In this document: positions 16,791-25,155 of the stretch, one piece after another
How positions within the stretch are numbered: position 1 is the first letter of the stretch
How the letters are laid out: the number at the start of each line of letters is the position of its first letter
NCBI GenBank assembly: GCA_020635205.1
Contig: JACKAE010000003.1
Span: 310,001-374,000 of the forward strand
DNA length: 64,000 bases
Source of the DNA: Ignavibacteria bacterium
GTDB taxonomy: Bacteria > Bacteroidota > Ignavibacteria > OLB7
Direction of reading: 5' to 3'
Translations under genes and position numbers: made by a program
The notes under the pieces: model-generated
Database searches by the model: none
Told to the model about the DNA's origin: nothing
Seen by the model: only the letters and a program-made list of their open reading frames with translations

Positions 16791-17819
16791 TTATGCAGCA
16801 ACCTGACCTTGATATTCCTGCACTTCAAGCCATCGCTCTGCATCGATAGCCCCCATGCAGCCACTACCAGCAGCTGTAACTGCTTGGCGGTAGACGTGAT
16901 CTTGTACATCTCCGGCAGCAAACACTCCTTCGATGTTCGTGTAGGTAGTCCCTGGTGCAACAATCAGATAGCCATTTTCATCCATGTCGAGAATGTCTGT
17001 AAAGATGTCTGTGTTTGGGCGGTGGCCGATTGCGACAAAGACTCCGTCGATTGGCATTTCTGACTCTTCGCCTGTTCTCAGATTCTGCAACTTTACTCCA
17101 GTCACTCTCTTCACTGGGTCGTCAACGCCAAGAACTTCCTCAATTACTGTATTCCAAATCACCTCGATTTTCTCGTTAGCCAAGGCTCGATCAACCATAA
17201 TCTTCGATGCTCGGAACTCATCTCGGCGGTGAACAATGGTCACCTTCTTACAGAACCGTGTGAGATAGGTTGCCTCCTCCATTGCCGTATCTCCTCCCCC
17301 AACGATAACCACCTCTTGGTCACGGAAGAAGAAGCCATCGCAGGTAGCACAGGCCGAGACACCATACCCCATGTACTTTTCCTCTGACGGAAGCCCAAGC
17401 AACTTTGCCGTTGCTCCTGTAGCAACAATCACGGCGTCAGCAGATAATTTTGTGCCACGGTCGCTCTCCAGTTTGAACGGTCGTGAAGAGAAGTCGACTG
17501 AGGAAATGAACTCGTAGCGAGATTCTGATCCAAAACGTTGAGCTTGGCGACGGAAGATTTGCATCATCTCCGGCCCCATTACTCCCGTTTCAAACCCTGG
17601 ATAATTCTCCACATCGGTTGTAATCATCAACTGTCCCCCCGGCTGATTCCCCTCGTAAACTACAGGCGAAAGGTTTGCTCGCCCAGCATAGAGAGCCGCC
17701 GTAAGACCAGCAGGTCCAGAGCCGATGATAATTAACTTGTGATGTTCCCGACCATCTCGCATTACCCCTTCGTGATGTGGGTTCTTGATCTCGATTGTTT
17801 CGCCGTTCTGTTCTGACAT
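16791..17819 (-). CDS. trxB: Thioredoxin-disulfide reductase
   Basis: This 342-residue flavoprotein uses NADPH to reduce thioredoxin. The FAD-binding motif GSGPAGLTAALYAGRA is at about residues 33-48. The redox-active CATC is at Cys157/Cys160 in VSACATCDGFFF. The NADPH-binding GGGDTAMEEATYL follows at about 175, with the VHRRDEFRASK segment that contacts NADPH phosphate. The C-terminal FAD loop reads GVFAAGDVQDHVYRQAVTAAGSGC. An N-terminal extension of about 25 residues precedes the usual family start. The downstream anti-sigma-like gene is very close, so the two may be cotranscribed. Confidence 0.97.
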   Translation of the reverse strand: MSEQNGETIEIKNPHHEGVMRDGREHHKLIIIGSGPAGLTAALYAGRANLSPVVYEGNQPGGQLMITTDVENYPGFETGVMGPEMMQIFRRQAQRFGSESRYEFISSVDFSSRPFKLESDRGTKLSADAVIVATGATAKLLGLPSEEKYMGYGVSACATCDGFFFRDQEVVIVGGGDTAMEEATYLTRFCKKVTIVHRRDEFRASKIMVDRALANEKIEVIWNTVIEEVLGVDDPVKRVTGVKLQNLRTGEESEMPIDGVFVAIGHRPNTDIFTDILDMDENGYLIVAPGTTYTNIEGVFAAGDVQDHVYRQAVTAAGSGCMGAIDAERWLEVQEYQGQVAA

Positions 17820-18018
17820 AATCGTAAGTGTATAAAGACAATAGTGATGTATTCTTTAGAAATTGCCACACGGTAGGAGGCGTTGAAAGGGGATCACCTT
17901 ACACCCTCTCCCTTTCCAAGATGTGACTGCAATTGAATCAAAGCCCATCCTTCTCCAGAGCTATTCACCCAACTTGCCGAAGATACAGCATTCACCGAAA
18001 ATTCTGGACTTTGGCCAA

Positions 18019-19251
18019 CTACTTGGAAGCTCGAACCATTTTCAAGGCCATGCCGAGTGCGGCGTTAACGGCATAGTTCCGGATAACGTCCCGCTCACCC
18101 CGGAACGAGTGAAGTCGAGCCTCAATCCCAGTTGACGAGGCAACCGCAATCCAGACTGTTCCTACCGGCTTCTCTGCTGTTCCCCCATCCGGTCCGGCAA
18201 TCCCGGTAACGGCCACTCCATAGTCGGCAGGGATTGCTAAGCGAATTCCGGCAGCCATCTCGCGGGCTGTCTCCTCACTCACCGCACCGAACTGCTCGAT
18301 CGTAGCCGAGTTAACGTGCAGGGCACTGGACTTCACTTCGTTCGCGTAGCTGATAATTCCTCCCGGATAATATCTGCTACTTCCCGGAATCTCGGTTAAG
18401 GCTCCTCCAATGAGTCCTCCCGTACAAGACTCAGCGGTCGCGATTGTTGCTTTTCGCTCCACCAACACACGCGCTAACGCAGAGGCAAGGCTTTCGTTTC
18501 GGTCGCTAACAATCCACTCACCGGCACGTTGCACAATCTCCCCAGCAGCACGGTCGAATGCCCCCAGCGTCTCTTCTCGCTCGTTATATCGAATCAATCG
18601 AAGGCGAATCACCCCTTCCGACGGAAGGTAGGCCAGTGAGAGATTGTCAGAAAAACTTCCCTCAATTGGCTCAAGGCGTTCAGCTAACACCGACTCGGGT
18701 AACCCTTGAATCAGCCAAACTTGCTCGTGAAATCCGTCTGCACTCCCAATCTCGTCGCGCAGAATAATGTTGAAGAGTTCTCGCATCTCAAATGGAACTC
18801 CCGGAAGTACATAAATCGGAGTGTTGTTCAAGCGGAACCGAAGGCCGGGAGCCGTTCCCCACCTGTTGAGAATAACTTCGCAGGCTTCAGGAACGTAAGC
18901 CTGCTTCAAGGAACGTTCGTTTAGCTGGCGACCTACAGAATTGAATCGTTCTACGATCAACTTCTGCTGCTCTTTGTTGAGAACCATTTCACAGCCGAGC
19001 AGTTCACATATTGCAGCAGTGGTCTTGTCATCGTCGGTAGGTCCCAAACCTCCGGTTGTGAAGAGAGCGTCGGCGCGAAGACTGGCTTCGGTAAGATTTT
19101 GGACAATACGTGAGCGATCATCTCCAATAGTCAACACTTCAACAACTTGGTGTCCAGCATTTGAGAGTTCTCTCCCCTGCCAAGAGGCATTAGTGTTCAC
19201 CGTTCTTCCAGAGAGCAATTCATCCCCAATTGAAATCAAAACTATCTTCAT
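18019..19251 (-). CDS. cinA: CinA: competence/damage-inducible protein with nicotinamide-nucleotide amidase domain
   Basis: This 410-residue protein has the full two-domain CinA layout. The N-terminal MoaB/COG1058 domain starts with VLISIGDELLSGRTVNTNA and has FTTGGLGPTDDDKT. The C-terminal amidase domain (about 255-410) has ATAESCTGGLIGGALTEIPGSS and GVAVTGIAGPDGGTAEKPVGTVWIA. The amidase domain deamidates nicotinamide mononucleotide in pyridine nucleotide salvage, while the N-terminal domain may act as an ADP-ribose pyrophosphatase. It lies downstream of pgpA (113-nt gap), echoing the common pgsA-cinA neighbourhood; recA, its frequent neighbour elsewhere, is 35 kb away here. Confidence 0.96.
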   Translation of the reverse strand: MKIVLISIGDELLSGRTVNTNASWQGRELSNAGHQVVEVLTIGDDRSRIVQNLTEASLRADALFTTGGLGPTDDDKTTAAICELLGCEMVLNKEQQKLIVERFNSVGRQLNERSLKQAYVPEACEVILNRWGTAPGLRFRLNNTPIYVLPGVPFEMRELFNIILRDEIGSADGFHEQVWLIQGLPESVLAERLEPIEGSFSDNLSLAYLPSEGVIRLRLIRYNEREETLGAFDRAAGEIVQRAGEWIVSDRNESLASALARVLVERKATIATAESCTGGLIGGALTEIPGSSRYYPGGIISYANEVKSSALHVNSATIEQFGAVSEETAREMAAGIRLAIPADYGVAVTGIAGPDGGTAEKPVGTVWIAVASSTGIEARLHSFRGERDVIRNYAVNAALGMALKMVRASK

Positions 19252-19364
19252 ATCAGCCTATCCTGCTCCTTCATTTCATTGAATGCTACCACCAGATTCG
19301 GATTTGAGTTGTGTCGATAGAAGGTTGGTGATCGTAGATCGGCTACGTAAAAGTGGGCATCACC

Positions 19365-19877
19365 CTATTGGCCAAGGAACTGACTCACCAGCCCAATCAA
19401 CGAGAGTCCAAACCAAATTAGGTGGGCACAAATGTTTGCATAGATCGCCGCAACAACATCGTCGGCCATCACCCCCATAGCTCCTCCCCGTCTGTCGAAC
19501 CAGTTAGCTGGCCAAGTTTTCGCAATGTCGAAAACGCGAAAGCAGAAGAAAGCGAGGATAGGCCAGAGAGGGTGAATAATCCAGGGTGAAGCCATTGTTA
19601 TCCACTGCCCAGCAAATTCATCGAGCGTGAAGAAGGAAGGATCGGATCCTAAGATTTCTTCGAAGCGATCAACGAGAAAGAGTCCGATGACAAATGCAAC
19701 AACTGCTGCACCGATCAAAACAAGCGGATTAGAACAACCGGGGATATAGTAGAGACATGCCGCGAGAGCACTGGCAACAGTGCCAGATGCAATTGGCGAA
19801 AGCCCAGTGAACAGTCCCCCCGCAAGTGCTTGCTGCCAGTATGGTGCTCCCAACTTACGAAGGCGTTTGGGCGACAT
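19365..19877 (-). CDS. pgpA: Phosphatidylglycerophosphatase A
   Basis: About 170 residues remain with the ATG at 19877, chosen because GGGAAAGGGA lies just upstream; an ATG at 19907 has no such site. PgpA removes phosphate from phosphatidylglycerophosphate in the inner membrane. Signatures seen are GLSPIASGTVASALA, LDEFAGQWITM, and FFCFRVFDIAKTWPANWFDRRGGAMGVMADDVVAAIYAN, with the acidic metal-binding residues. Membrane helices match the family. Its start overlaps the 3' end of pgsA by about 23 nt, so the enzyme making PGP and the one dephosphorylating it are translationally linked. Confidence 0.93.
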   Translation of the reverse strand: MSPKRLRKLGAPYWQQALAGGLFTGLSPIASGTVASALAACLYYIPGCSNPLVLIGAAVVAFVIGLFLVDRFEEILGSDPSFFTLDEFAGQWITMASPWIIHPLWPILAFFCFRVFDIAKTWPANWFDRRGGAMGVMADDVVAAIYANICAHLIWFGLSLIGLVSQFLGQ

Positions 19878-20484
19878 TATTCCCTTTCCCGGCAAATCGG
19901 CTGACATGACGATGATCGATAAGATACTGTAGTGCGGTATAAACCGAGAGAGCAACGAAGAGAAGCATACAGGGGTCGACAATTACGGGGCTGAGAAGAG
20001 CCGCAATGTTGTCAGCACCGATCCACTCACGCAGATACTCAACATTGTTCAGGGTCCAAGCTCCGACCACATACCAAAGGAAAACTAACTGGGCCGCAGT
20101 CTTCCACTTTGCAATACGGCTTGTGACTAAGGGGCGTCCTTTCCGCTCGGCCAGTACTCGCAGCAATGTTGTCAGAATATCCCGGGCAACGATGATAAGC
20201 ACCATCCAGAACTCCAGAACGCCAAGTGCCACAAAAGCAAAGAAGACCGCGCCGATAAATATCTTGTCGGCTAAAGGATCGAAGAAGGCTCCGAACGGAC
20301 TCATGGCGTTGTAGCGGCGCGCGTGCCACCCATCATACCAATCACTGATTGCAGCAATCAAAAAGAGAGCGGCGGCAAGCTGCACCATCACACCATTATC
20401 GCTCAGCAGCAACCACAAGAAGAGTGGTGTCAACAAAATGCGTGATGCCGTGACAGCATTAGGTATGTTTACGGTCGGTTTCAT
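19855..20484 (-). CDS. pgsA: CDP-diacylglycerol-glycerol-3-phosphate 3-phosphatidyltransferase
   Basis: This 209-residue integral membrane enzyme makes phosphatidylglycerophosphate. The CDP-alcohol phosphotransferase motif D-x2-DG-x2-AR-x8-G-x3-D-x3-D is visible as SDWYDGWHARR followed by SPFGAFFDPLADK (about residues 47-73). The start MKPTVNIPNAVTASRILLTPLFLW is typical of PgsA. A C-terminal tail runs past the last helix. It is first in pgsA-pgpA-cinA and divergent from the secreted protein gene at 20638, with about 150 nt between them for promoters. Confidence 0.95.
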   Translation of the reverse strand: MKPTVNIPNAVTASRILLTPLFLWLLLSDNGVMVQLAAALFLIAAISDWYDGWHARRYNAMSPFGAFFDPLADKIFIGAVFFAFVALGVLEFWMVLIIVARDILTTLLRVLAERKGRPLVTSRIAKWKTAAQLVFLWYVVGAWTLNNVEYLREWIGADNIAALLSPVIVDPCMLLFVALSVYTALQYLIDHRHVSRFAGKGNNVAQTPS

Positions 20485-20637
20485 TACTTGGAAGACAGCG
20501 CAAAGCTACGGAATCAATCCCGATTCACCTTTATTGATTATCAACGAGTGGAATTTTCCAGATCAACTTTTTTTTCCTTCGTTCGTCAGTCCCGCCGATT
20601 CGGAACTATGGCACACTCTTTGTGCATCAGTATTACT

Positions 20638-21630
20638 ATGATTTATCAACGAACTTTCTTTATCCTTTTGCTCCTCCCCCTTGCGTGGCACATTGCACAC
20701 GCACAGGGTGCTCCACCGGCTGAGGCATACTTCCTCACCTTCTCTTTGAATGCACAACGACTCCCCGTTCTCTGTAATCCAATCGACTCAGCAACTGCAA
20801 GTGCTGATTGCTATGGCGTTGACTACGATGATTCGGGACGGCCAATCAGGATTACACGACTCTTTTTCGGCAACTTCAACTCACGTGGCCCGTGGACAAT
20901 TATGAAGTTCCGATATGATACGTTGAAGAGTGGTTCCACTTCTATTCACCGCTCGTGGCACAACCCAGCCGGAATGCCGGTACAGATTGGGGTTGCCCAC
21001 GGTGAAACAGCTCTCTACGATAGTACGGGCTTCTTGATTATGTACACATTAACAAACGAAGCTGGAGAACGTGTTGAAAAAGTAAATGCGGTTACCCGCT
21101 CCATGTTCCGCAGACGAGATGAAGGACTCACACTGCAAGAGTGGAAGTATAGTAACAACAAGCAGTTTACTGGATCGGAAGAAGATTTCTGGAATACACA
21201 GTTTGCCCCTTTGGACAGAAATGCTTGGTTCCGCCTGTTTAAAATGGATGAGAACGGCTTTATTGAGGAAGAATCTCCACTTAGCTTAGCCCAGCGTCCA
21301 GTCCCTTTCCCCGACGGCATTTATAGAAAGGGATATGAGCGAAACGATTGCGGGCAACTTCTTTCTGTTAGATATTATAACCAAGAAGGTCTGCCAATGG
21401 CAGATAGTTCTGGGGTTGGAAGTATCCAATATGATTACGATGAGGCTGGAAGAGTGATTGAATGGAGTTCGTACGATTTACAGGGAAATCCAAAGGGAAG
21501 ACTCGAGTTTGGAGGAGCAGCGCGGATGGTGAGAGAGTTTCGTTCGTTTGATGGTAAATTAATAGGTGAAAAGCTCTTTGACGAAAGTGGAGAAGAGTTG
21601 GAACTCTCGATAGATGATATTGAGAGTTAG
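20638..21630 (+). CDS. Secreted protein of unknown function with WG/MORN-like beta repeats
   Basis: I chose the ATG at 20638 because it gives a clean Sec signal peptide (MIYQRTFFILLLLPLAWHIAHAQG) and about 330 residues; the frame opens 150 nt earlier. The mature part contains repeated units such as YDSTGFLIMYTLTNEAGE, YNQEGLPMADSSG, YDEAGRVIEWSSYDLQGNPKGRLE and FDGKLIGEKLFDESGEELE. These look like the short beta-hairpin repeats of RHS/MORN-like proteins (Tyr-Asp-x2-Gly-x5-Tyr/Phe-x3-Gly). I do not recognise a named family. It stands alone, next to the first copy of the palindromic repeat. Confidence 0.6.
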   Translation: MIYQRTFFILLLLPLAWHIAHAQGAPPAEAYFLTFSLNAQRLPVLCNPIDSATASADCYGVDYDDSGRPIRITRLFFGNFNSRGPWTIMKFRYDTLKSGSTSIHRSWHNPAGMPVQIGVAHGETALYDSTGFLIMYTLTNEAGERVEKVNAVTRSMFRRRDEGLTLQEWKYSNNKQFTGSEEDFWNTQFAPLDRNAWFRLFKMDENGFIEEESPLSLAQRPVPFPDGIYRKGYERNDCGQLLSVRYYNQEGLPMADSSGVGSIQYDYDEAGRVIEWSSYDLQGNPKGRLEFGGAARMVREFRSFDGKLIGEKLFDESGEELELSIDDIES

Positions 21631-21653
21631 GAAGAGAAAGCAGTTTAGAATTT

Positions 21654-21843
21654 GGGATAATGTGTGGCGCGTAGAACGTTGTGGGATGACTGGGATGTAA
21701 GGGATCATCAAGTGAGAACGCGGGGTAATGGGGCTATCTACGGCAATACGAGCGATCTCAAGGTGCGATGATAAATATGTTCTACGCGCCACACCATCCC
21801 TTACTTGCCTATAAGACACCTAACCGACAGAAACTTCTCACCT
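21654..21843. repeat. Palindromic structured repeat, copy 1
   Basis: The 147-nt core runs from 21654 to 21800. It has complementary ends: GGGAT(AA)TGTGTGGCGCGTAG at 21654-21677 and its near-complement CTACGCGCCACACCATCCC ending at 21800. Inside are GATGA/TCATC (near 21685-21709) and TGAGA/TCTCA (21713-21717 with 21756-21760) pairings. It matches copy 2 without any indel at a constant offset of 2221 nt; 21712-21760 is identical over 49 nt, and similarity continues to about 21843. Confidence 0.85.
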
Positions 21844-22012
21844 GATTTAAAAAAAATTCTAAATCGACTCAACATCCCCCAAACAAGATAGTTTAGAAGA
21901 TTGACTCCAACATACGTCTCCTCTGCCTCGCTTTTGAACTCACTTGTAATGGAGAACATTTAGGCAATGGTGATAAAGAGTCTTGCCACAACGTTCAATA
22001 GTTTTCGCAACC
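21844..22012. other. Intergenic remainder before the GT-C gene end
   Basis: I see no gene, tRNA or clear terminator hairpin in this stretch. Short A-rich runs are present just after the repeat (about 21848-21860). Confidence 0.5.
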
Positions 22013-23644
22013 TCAATATGGTTCTTGGTTCAACTTGATTGTGTTGTAGATATGGGATAAATCATCGAGGTTCACTTCAATCTTGTGGGCAATATCTGAT
22101 CGGAAGCCAATGTCGAGCGACCGGAACTTATACCAGACATACGCTCCCTTCATCTCTCCCTCAATACTATCTTTAATTCTAAAGCGATCCCGCGTTAAAA
22201 CGCCTTCAGGTCGATAGCCTTGCACCATTTCAATGGCCGATCGCTCAACTTCATCAGGTTTCCGCAGAATCCCATACGTATCAATCACATCAACGTGGGG
22301 GGGTAAAAAGAAGCCAATAGTGCCGATCTCACAAGCTGCTACTTTTGCTCCACCATCAAGATATGTTCCAATCCAATACGCACTTGCTGCATAGACCCGC
22401 TCTCGATCCAACTCCCCATCGGTGGTTGCCAGAAGCAGCTTTTTGCTGTTGTCAATCGCAAACCAGTTACCTACTCCCCAAAAAAGAGCAAGAGTTAAAA
22501 CAACCGTAGCCCACGCACCAGACGACATCGAATACCTTTGTGCGAAGTACGAACCTGCGTGCGAAAGCCCCTCGGCCATCAAAAAGCAGACGAATGGGAG
22601 CATCGGGACAAAGTACCAGGAGAAGTGGATCGGAAGAGAACTCCCACTCCCAACGTATCCACCAACATATGCAGCAGTCATGAGAAAGAGTGGAATCACT
22701 TTCTGATTTCTTTCTTTGAAGAGCTTCCAAAGTCCAACACCTAAAAAGGGAACGAAGAGAATCAGTGGTGAAAGTCCAGTGATCCAATACCCACTTTTGC
22801 CAACTATCACCTTAACAAACTCTCGCGCTGTCATAAACGCCCCGGCCAACCATTCACTACTAAAGAGTGCCGGCGATGACATCCCCTTTCGTTGCGTGCT
22901 TGTTGGCACAACGGTATCAAACACTACTTCGCCGAACAGCAAGTAGCCGAGAAGGATTACTATCGCAGGGATCAGGTAAAGCAACACTCTCTTGTTCAAT
23001 GAGCCACGAAGCCGATATAGACTCCAGAGGAGAGCACTGGCAAGAATTAACACACCGTCGAACCGTACCCAGACTGTAAGAGCACTGAGGGCAAGCCCGA
23101 GGATATAGTTTTCTTTTAAGAGGAAGTGTAGTGAGAGAAGAGCAACACAGAGATAGAGTGCCATCTCCATGCCGCTCATGCTGGTAACGATAAATACAGG
23201 GTTTACAACAAGGAGAAGTGCTGCAAGCATTCCAACAATTCTACTTCCTGAAATAACCTTACCAAGGTGGCTAAGGAGGAGGAGAAGCCCAGCCTCAAAG
23301 AGGAACCCGAGTAGTGCTGCAGCAAGAAAGACATCCCCAACCATCAACCGCACCATAGCTAAAAGCATTACCCAGAGAGGACTTGTTGTGACGTAGAGAT
23401 GTTCTCCGACATTAAATCCAAAACCGCTTCCATCGGCTACGTGTACTGCCGTCCCCAAACTGATGTAGGCATCGTCGCAGATATAACTTGAGAGGAAGAG
23501 ACGGTATGCGAGAAGTAGAAGAATCGGCAAGATGTAGTAGCCTACCGCAAATCGGCTCGATGGACTATCGAATTCTGTTGGTTTGTTCACTGCGTATTTG
23601 TTGCTCAACTGTTTAAGAACCAAAATCATCAACCATGTTTGCAC
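22013..23644 (-). CDS. GT-C type multi-pass membrane glycosyltransferase
   Basis: This 543-residue protein has about 11-13 membrane helices and a C-terminal soluble part. The first periplasmic loop carries YICDDAYISLG, a GT-C style Asp-Asp motif seen in polyprenyl-phosphate-sugar dependent enzymes such as ArnT, PMT and arabinofuranosyltransferases. VRFDGVLIL and the C-terminal VDVIDTYGILRKPDEV are also typical of that group. It is predicted to transfer a lipid-linked sugar on the periplasmic side; the sugar and acceptor are unknown. The GTG start at 23644 has AGGAGG about 12 nt upstream. The gene is alone and framed by the two palindromic repeats. Confidence 0.75.
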   Translation of the reverse strand: MQTWLMILVLKQLSNKYAVNKPTEFDSPSSRFAVGYYILPILLLLAYRLFLSSYICDDAYISLGTAVHVADGSGFGFNVGEHLYVTTSPLWVMLLAMVRLMVGDVFLAAALLGFLFEAGLLLLLSHLGKVISGSRIVGMLAALLLVVNPVFIVTSMSGMEMALYLCVALLSLHFLLKENYILGLALSALTVWVRFDGVLILASALLWSLYRLRGSLNKRVLLYLIPAIVILLGYLLFGEVVFDTVVPTSTQRKGMSSPALFSSEWLAGAFMTAREFVKVIVGKSGYWITGLSPLILFVPFLGVGLWKLFKERNQKVIPLFLMTAAYVGGYVGSGSSLPIHFSWYFVPMLPFVCFLMAEGLSHAGSYFAQRYSMSSGAWATVVLTLALFWGVGNWFAIDNSKKLLLATTDGELDRERVYAASAYWIGTYLDGGAKVAACEIGTIGFFLPPHVDVIDTYGILRKPDEVERSAIEMVQGYRPEGVLTRDRFRIKDSIEGEMKGAYVWYKFRSLDIGFRSDIAHKIEVNLDDLSHIYNTIKLNQEPY

Positions 23645-23874
23645 TCACTGGGTTCACCTCCTGTTGTACAAACAGAGCGATGCCAGGCGAACGTGACATG
23701 GAACAATTTCGGCAAAAAGTGTGAGTTTTGAAGAATAGTGCTTCTCTTTCACCTACTCAACGCTCATCTCATCGTAATAGGGCCCGTACATGCTTCGAAA
23801 AATTTCGGCAAGAACAGGAGAGGTTCTGAAACGTTGCTGTTGTGAAAGTTGGATAGGATATGAGAGCAAGATTC

Positions 23875-24064
23875 GGGATAGTGTATGGCGCGTAGAACGT
23901 GGTGAGATGATCGGGATGAGAGGGATCATCGGGTGAGAACGCGGGGTAATGGGGCTATCTACGGCAATACGAGCGATCTCAGTGTGTGGTGATAAACGTG
24001 TCCTACGCGCCACACTATCCCTTATGTGCCTATAAGACACGTATCGAACAAAAACTTCTCACCT
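23875..24064. repeat. Palindromic structured repeat, copy 2
   Basis: The core, 23875-24021, has complementary ends GGGATAGTGTATGGCGCGTAG and CTACGCGCCACACTATCCC, with a two-base bulge. It is collinear with copy 1 over about 190 nt. The identical 49-nt stretch is 23933-23981. Terminal changes partly preserve pairing: AATGTGTGG opposite CCACACCAT in copy 1, AGTGTATGG opposite CCACACTAT here. Confidence 0.85.
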
Positions 24065-24402
24065 CAACTCAAAAAAAGTTTTTCTTTAAAAGAATCATTC
24101 CAATTCCTCCCCCTAAGAAGCTCCGTTTTGCCTCTTCCCTCTCCCCTTTTTTCCAGTTCACCACATCGATTCCAACCTCTTCGCTCAGCACTGTGGCAGG
24201 ATCACTCCGGTCGAGTTAACCGAGGAAGGGTAGGCAATTTATGCCCCAAAAGGTGGAGCCTCCTCTTATAGCGTTACAACCCGCACACATTCCCGGACTT
24301 GCGGGGATAGAGACGGAACTCTATCTTTGCCGTTCCTGAGTTCTGATAGAGATCGAACAGAAGAGAGGGTTCGGTACTTATTCAGAGGGAGAGGAGAAAC
24401 AA
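24065..24402. other. Long non-coding leader region with several potential hairpins upstream of tRNA-Cys
   Basis: No convincing gene is present. From about 24190 to 24330 several short hairpins can be drawn: CGGT/ACCG (24208-24222), GGCA/TGCC (24233-24245), CCCGCA/TGCGGG (24290-24305) and GATAGAG/CTCTATC (24306-24325). I could not match it to 6S, SRP, RNase P or tmRNA. Confidence 0.35.
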
Positions 24403-24473
24403 GGTGCCGTGGCCGAGCGGTTAGGCAGAGGTCTGCAAAACCTCGTACAGCAGTTCGAATCTGCTCGGCACCT
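24403..24473 (+). tRNA. tRNA-Cys (anticodon GCA)
   Basis: A 71-nt cloverleaf: acceptor stem GGTGCCG with CGGCACC, D-arm GCCGAGCGGTTAGGC, anticodon arm GAGGT-CTGCAAA-ACCTC with GCA, and T-loop TTCGAAT. The discriminator is T (U), usual for tRNA-Cys. CCA is not encoded. Confidence 0.96.
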
Positions 24474-24482
24474 CTTCAACAA

Positions 24483-24516
24483 AACCGGCTGCAACGATGT
24501 GAAGGTGCAGCCGGTT
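24483..24516 (+). terminator. Hairpin after tRNA-Cys, possible terminator
   Basis: A perfect 11-bp stem, AACCGGCTGCA with TGCAGCCGGTT, encloses a 12-nt loop. No T-run follows, so it may be a processing or transcript-end structure, or a partial barrier before efp. Confidence 0.5.
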
Positions 24517-24572
24517 AGTGTTGAAACGATCAAATCGACACACCAACACAATTTCGATAATACTTCACTTGT

Positions 24573-25136
24573 ATGGCTTCAACATCCGATTTGCGTCCCG
24601 GTTTGGTAATTATGCACAATGGTGAACTCTGTACAGTTCTCGAAAGCATCCACCGGACTCCTGGTAACCTTCGGGCATTCTATCAAGTAAAACTCCGCAA
24701 GATGCGCGATGGAAAGTTGTTAGAACACCGCTTCCGGTCTGGCGAGGAAATTGAGACCATTCGTGTTGACCGCAAGGAGATGCAGTATCTCTACCGCGAG
24801 GGGGACAACATGGTCTTTATGGATACCGAAACCTACGACCAAGTTCCGATCCCCGTTGATATTATTGGGAATGCGGCTGGCTTGTTGAAAGAATCGGGCG
24901 ACGCGTCGATCTCATTTGTTGAGAATGACGTCGTGCAAGTTGAACTTCCGCCACACGTGAATCTGGTTGTCACCGAGACCGAGCCGGGCGTCCGTGGAGA
25001 TACTGCAAGTTCGGCAACAAAGCCTGCAATTCTTGAATCGGGTGCAACGATTCTGGTTCCTCTCTTCATCAATGAGGGAGATCAGGTTCGCGTCGACACA
25101 CGAACCAACTCATATCTCGATCGCGTCAAAAACTGA
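24573..25136 (+). CDS. efp: Translation elongation factor P
   Basis: This 187-residue EF-P has its three domains at normal length. It relieves ribosome stalling at polyproline stretches. The N-terminal KOW-like domain has the loop HRTPGNLRAFYQ, so the tip residue is Asn32 rather than the Lys or Arg that is post-translationally modified in many bacteria. This TPGNLRA form is usual in Bacteroidota/Chlorobiota. The C-terminal OB domain ends with VPLFINEGDQVRVDTRTNSYLDRVK, matching the EF-P signature. It leads efp-accB-accC with 19-nt gaps, a widespread bacterial arrangement. Confidence 0.97.
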   Translation: MASTSDLRPGLVIMHNGELCTVLESIHRTPGNLRAFYQVKLRKMRDGKLLEHRFRSGEEIETIRVDRKEMQYLYREGDNMVFMDTETYDQVPIPVDIIGNAAGLLKESGDASISFVENDVVQVELPPHVNLVVTETEPGVRGDTASSATKPAILESGATILVPLFINEGDQVRVDTRTNSYLDRVKN

Positions 25137-25155
25137 TACTGAGGAATTTCCGACC

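Noticed and set aside
21559..21819. Minus-strand open frames in the two palindromic repeats sharing a peptide ARIAVDSPITPRSH (also 23753-24040)
   Set aside because: The similarity follows from the nucleotide repeat. The frames lack a ribosome binding site and overlap the end of another gene in copy 1. They would need a test of synonymous change before being called genes.
24190..24340. Cobalamin riboswitch, 6S RNA or SRP RNA on either strand
   Set aside because: I looked for the B12 box, the SRP core and RNase P conserved segments, and none fits. Only a possible unknown structured RNA is reported.
24967..25155. Upstream extension of accB overlapping efp
   Set aside because: The ATG at 25156 gives the standard BCCP start with a ribosome binding site; the extra residues are efp read in another frame.
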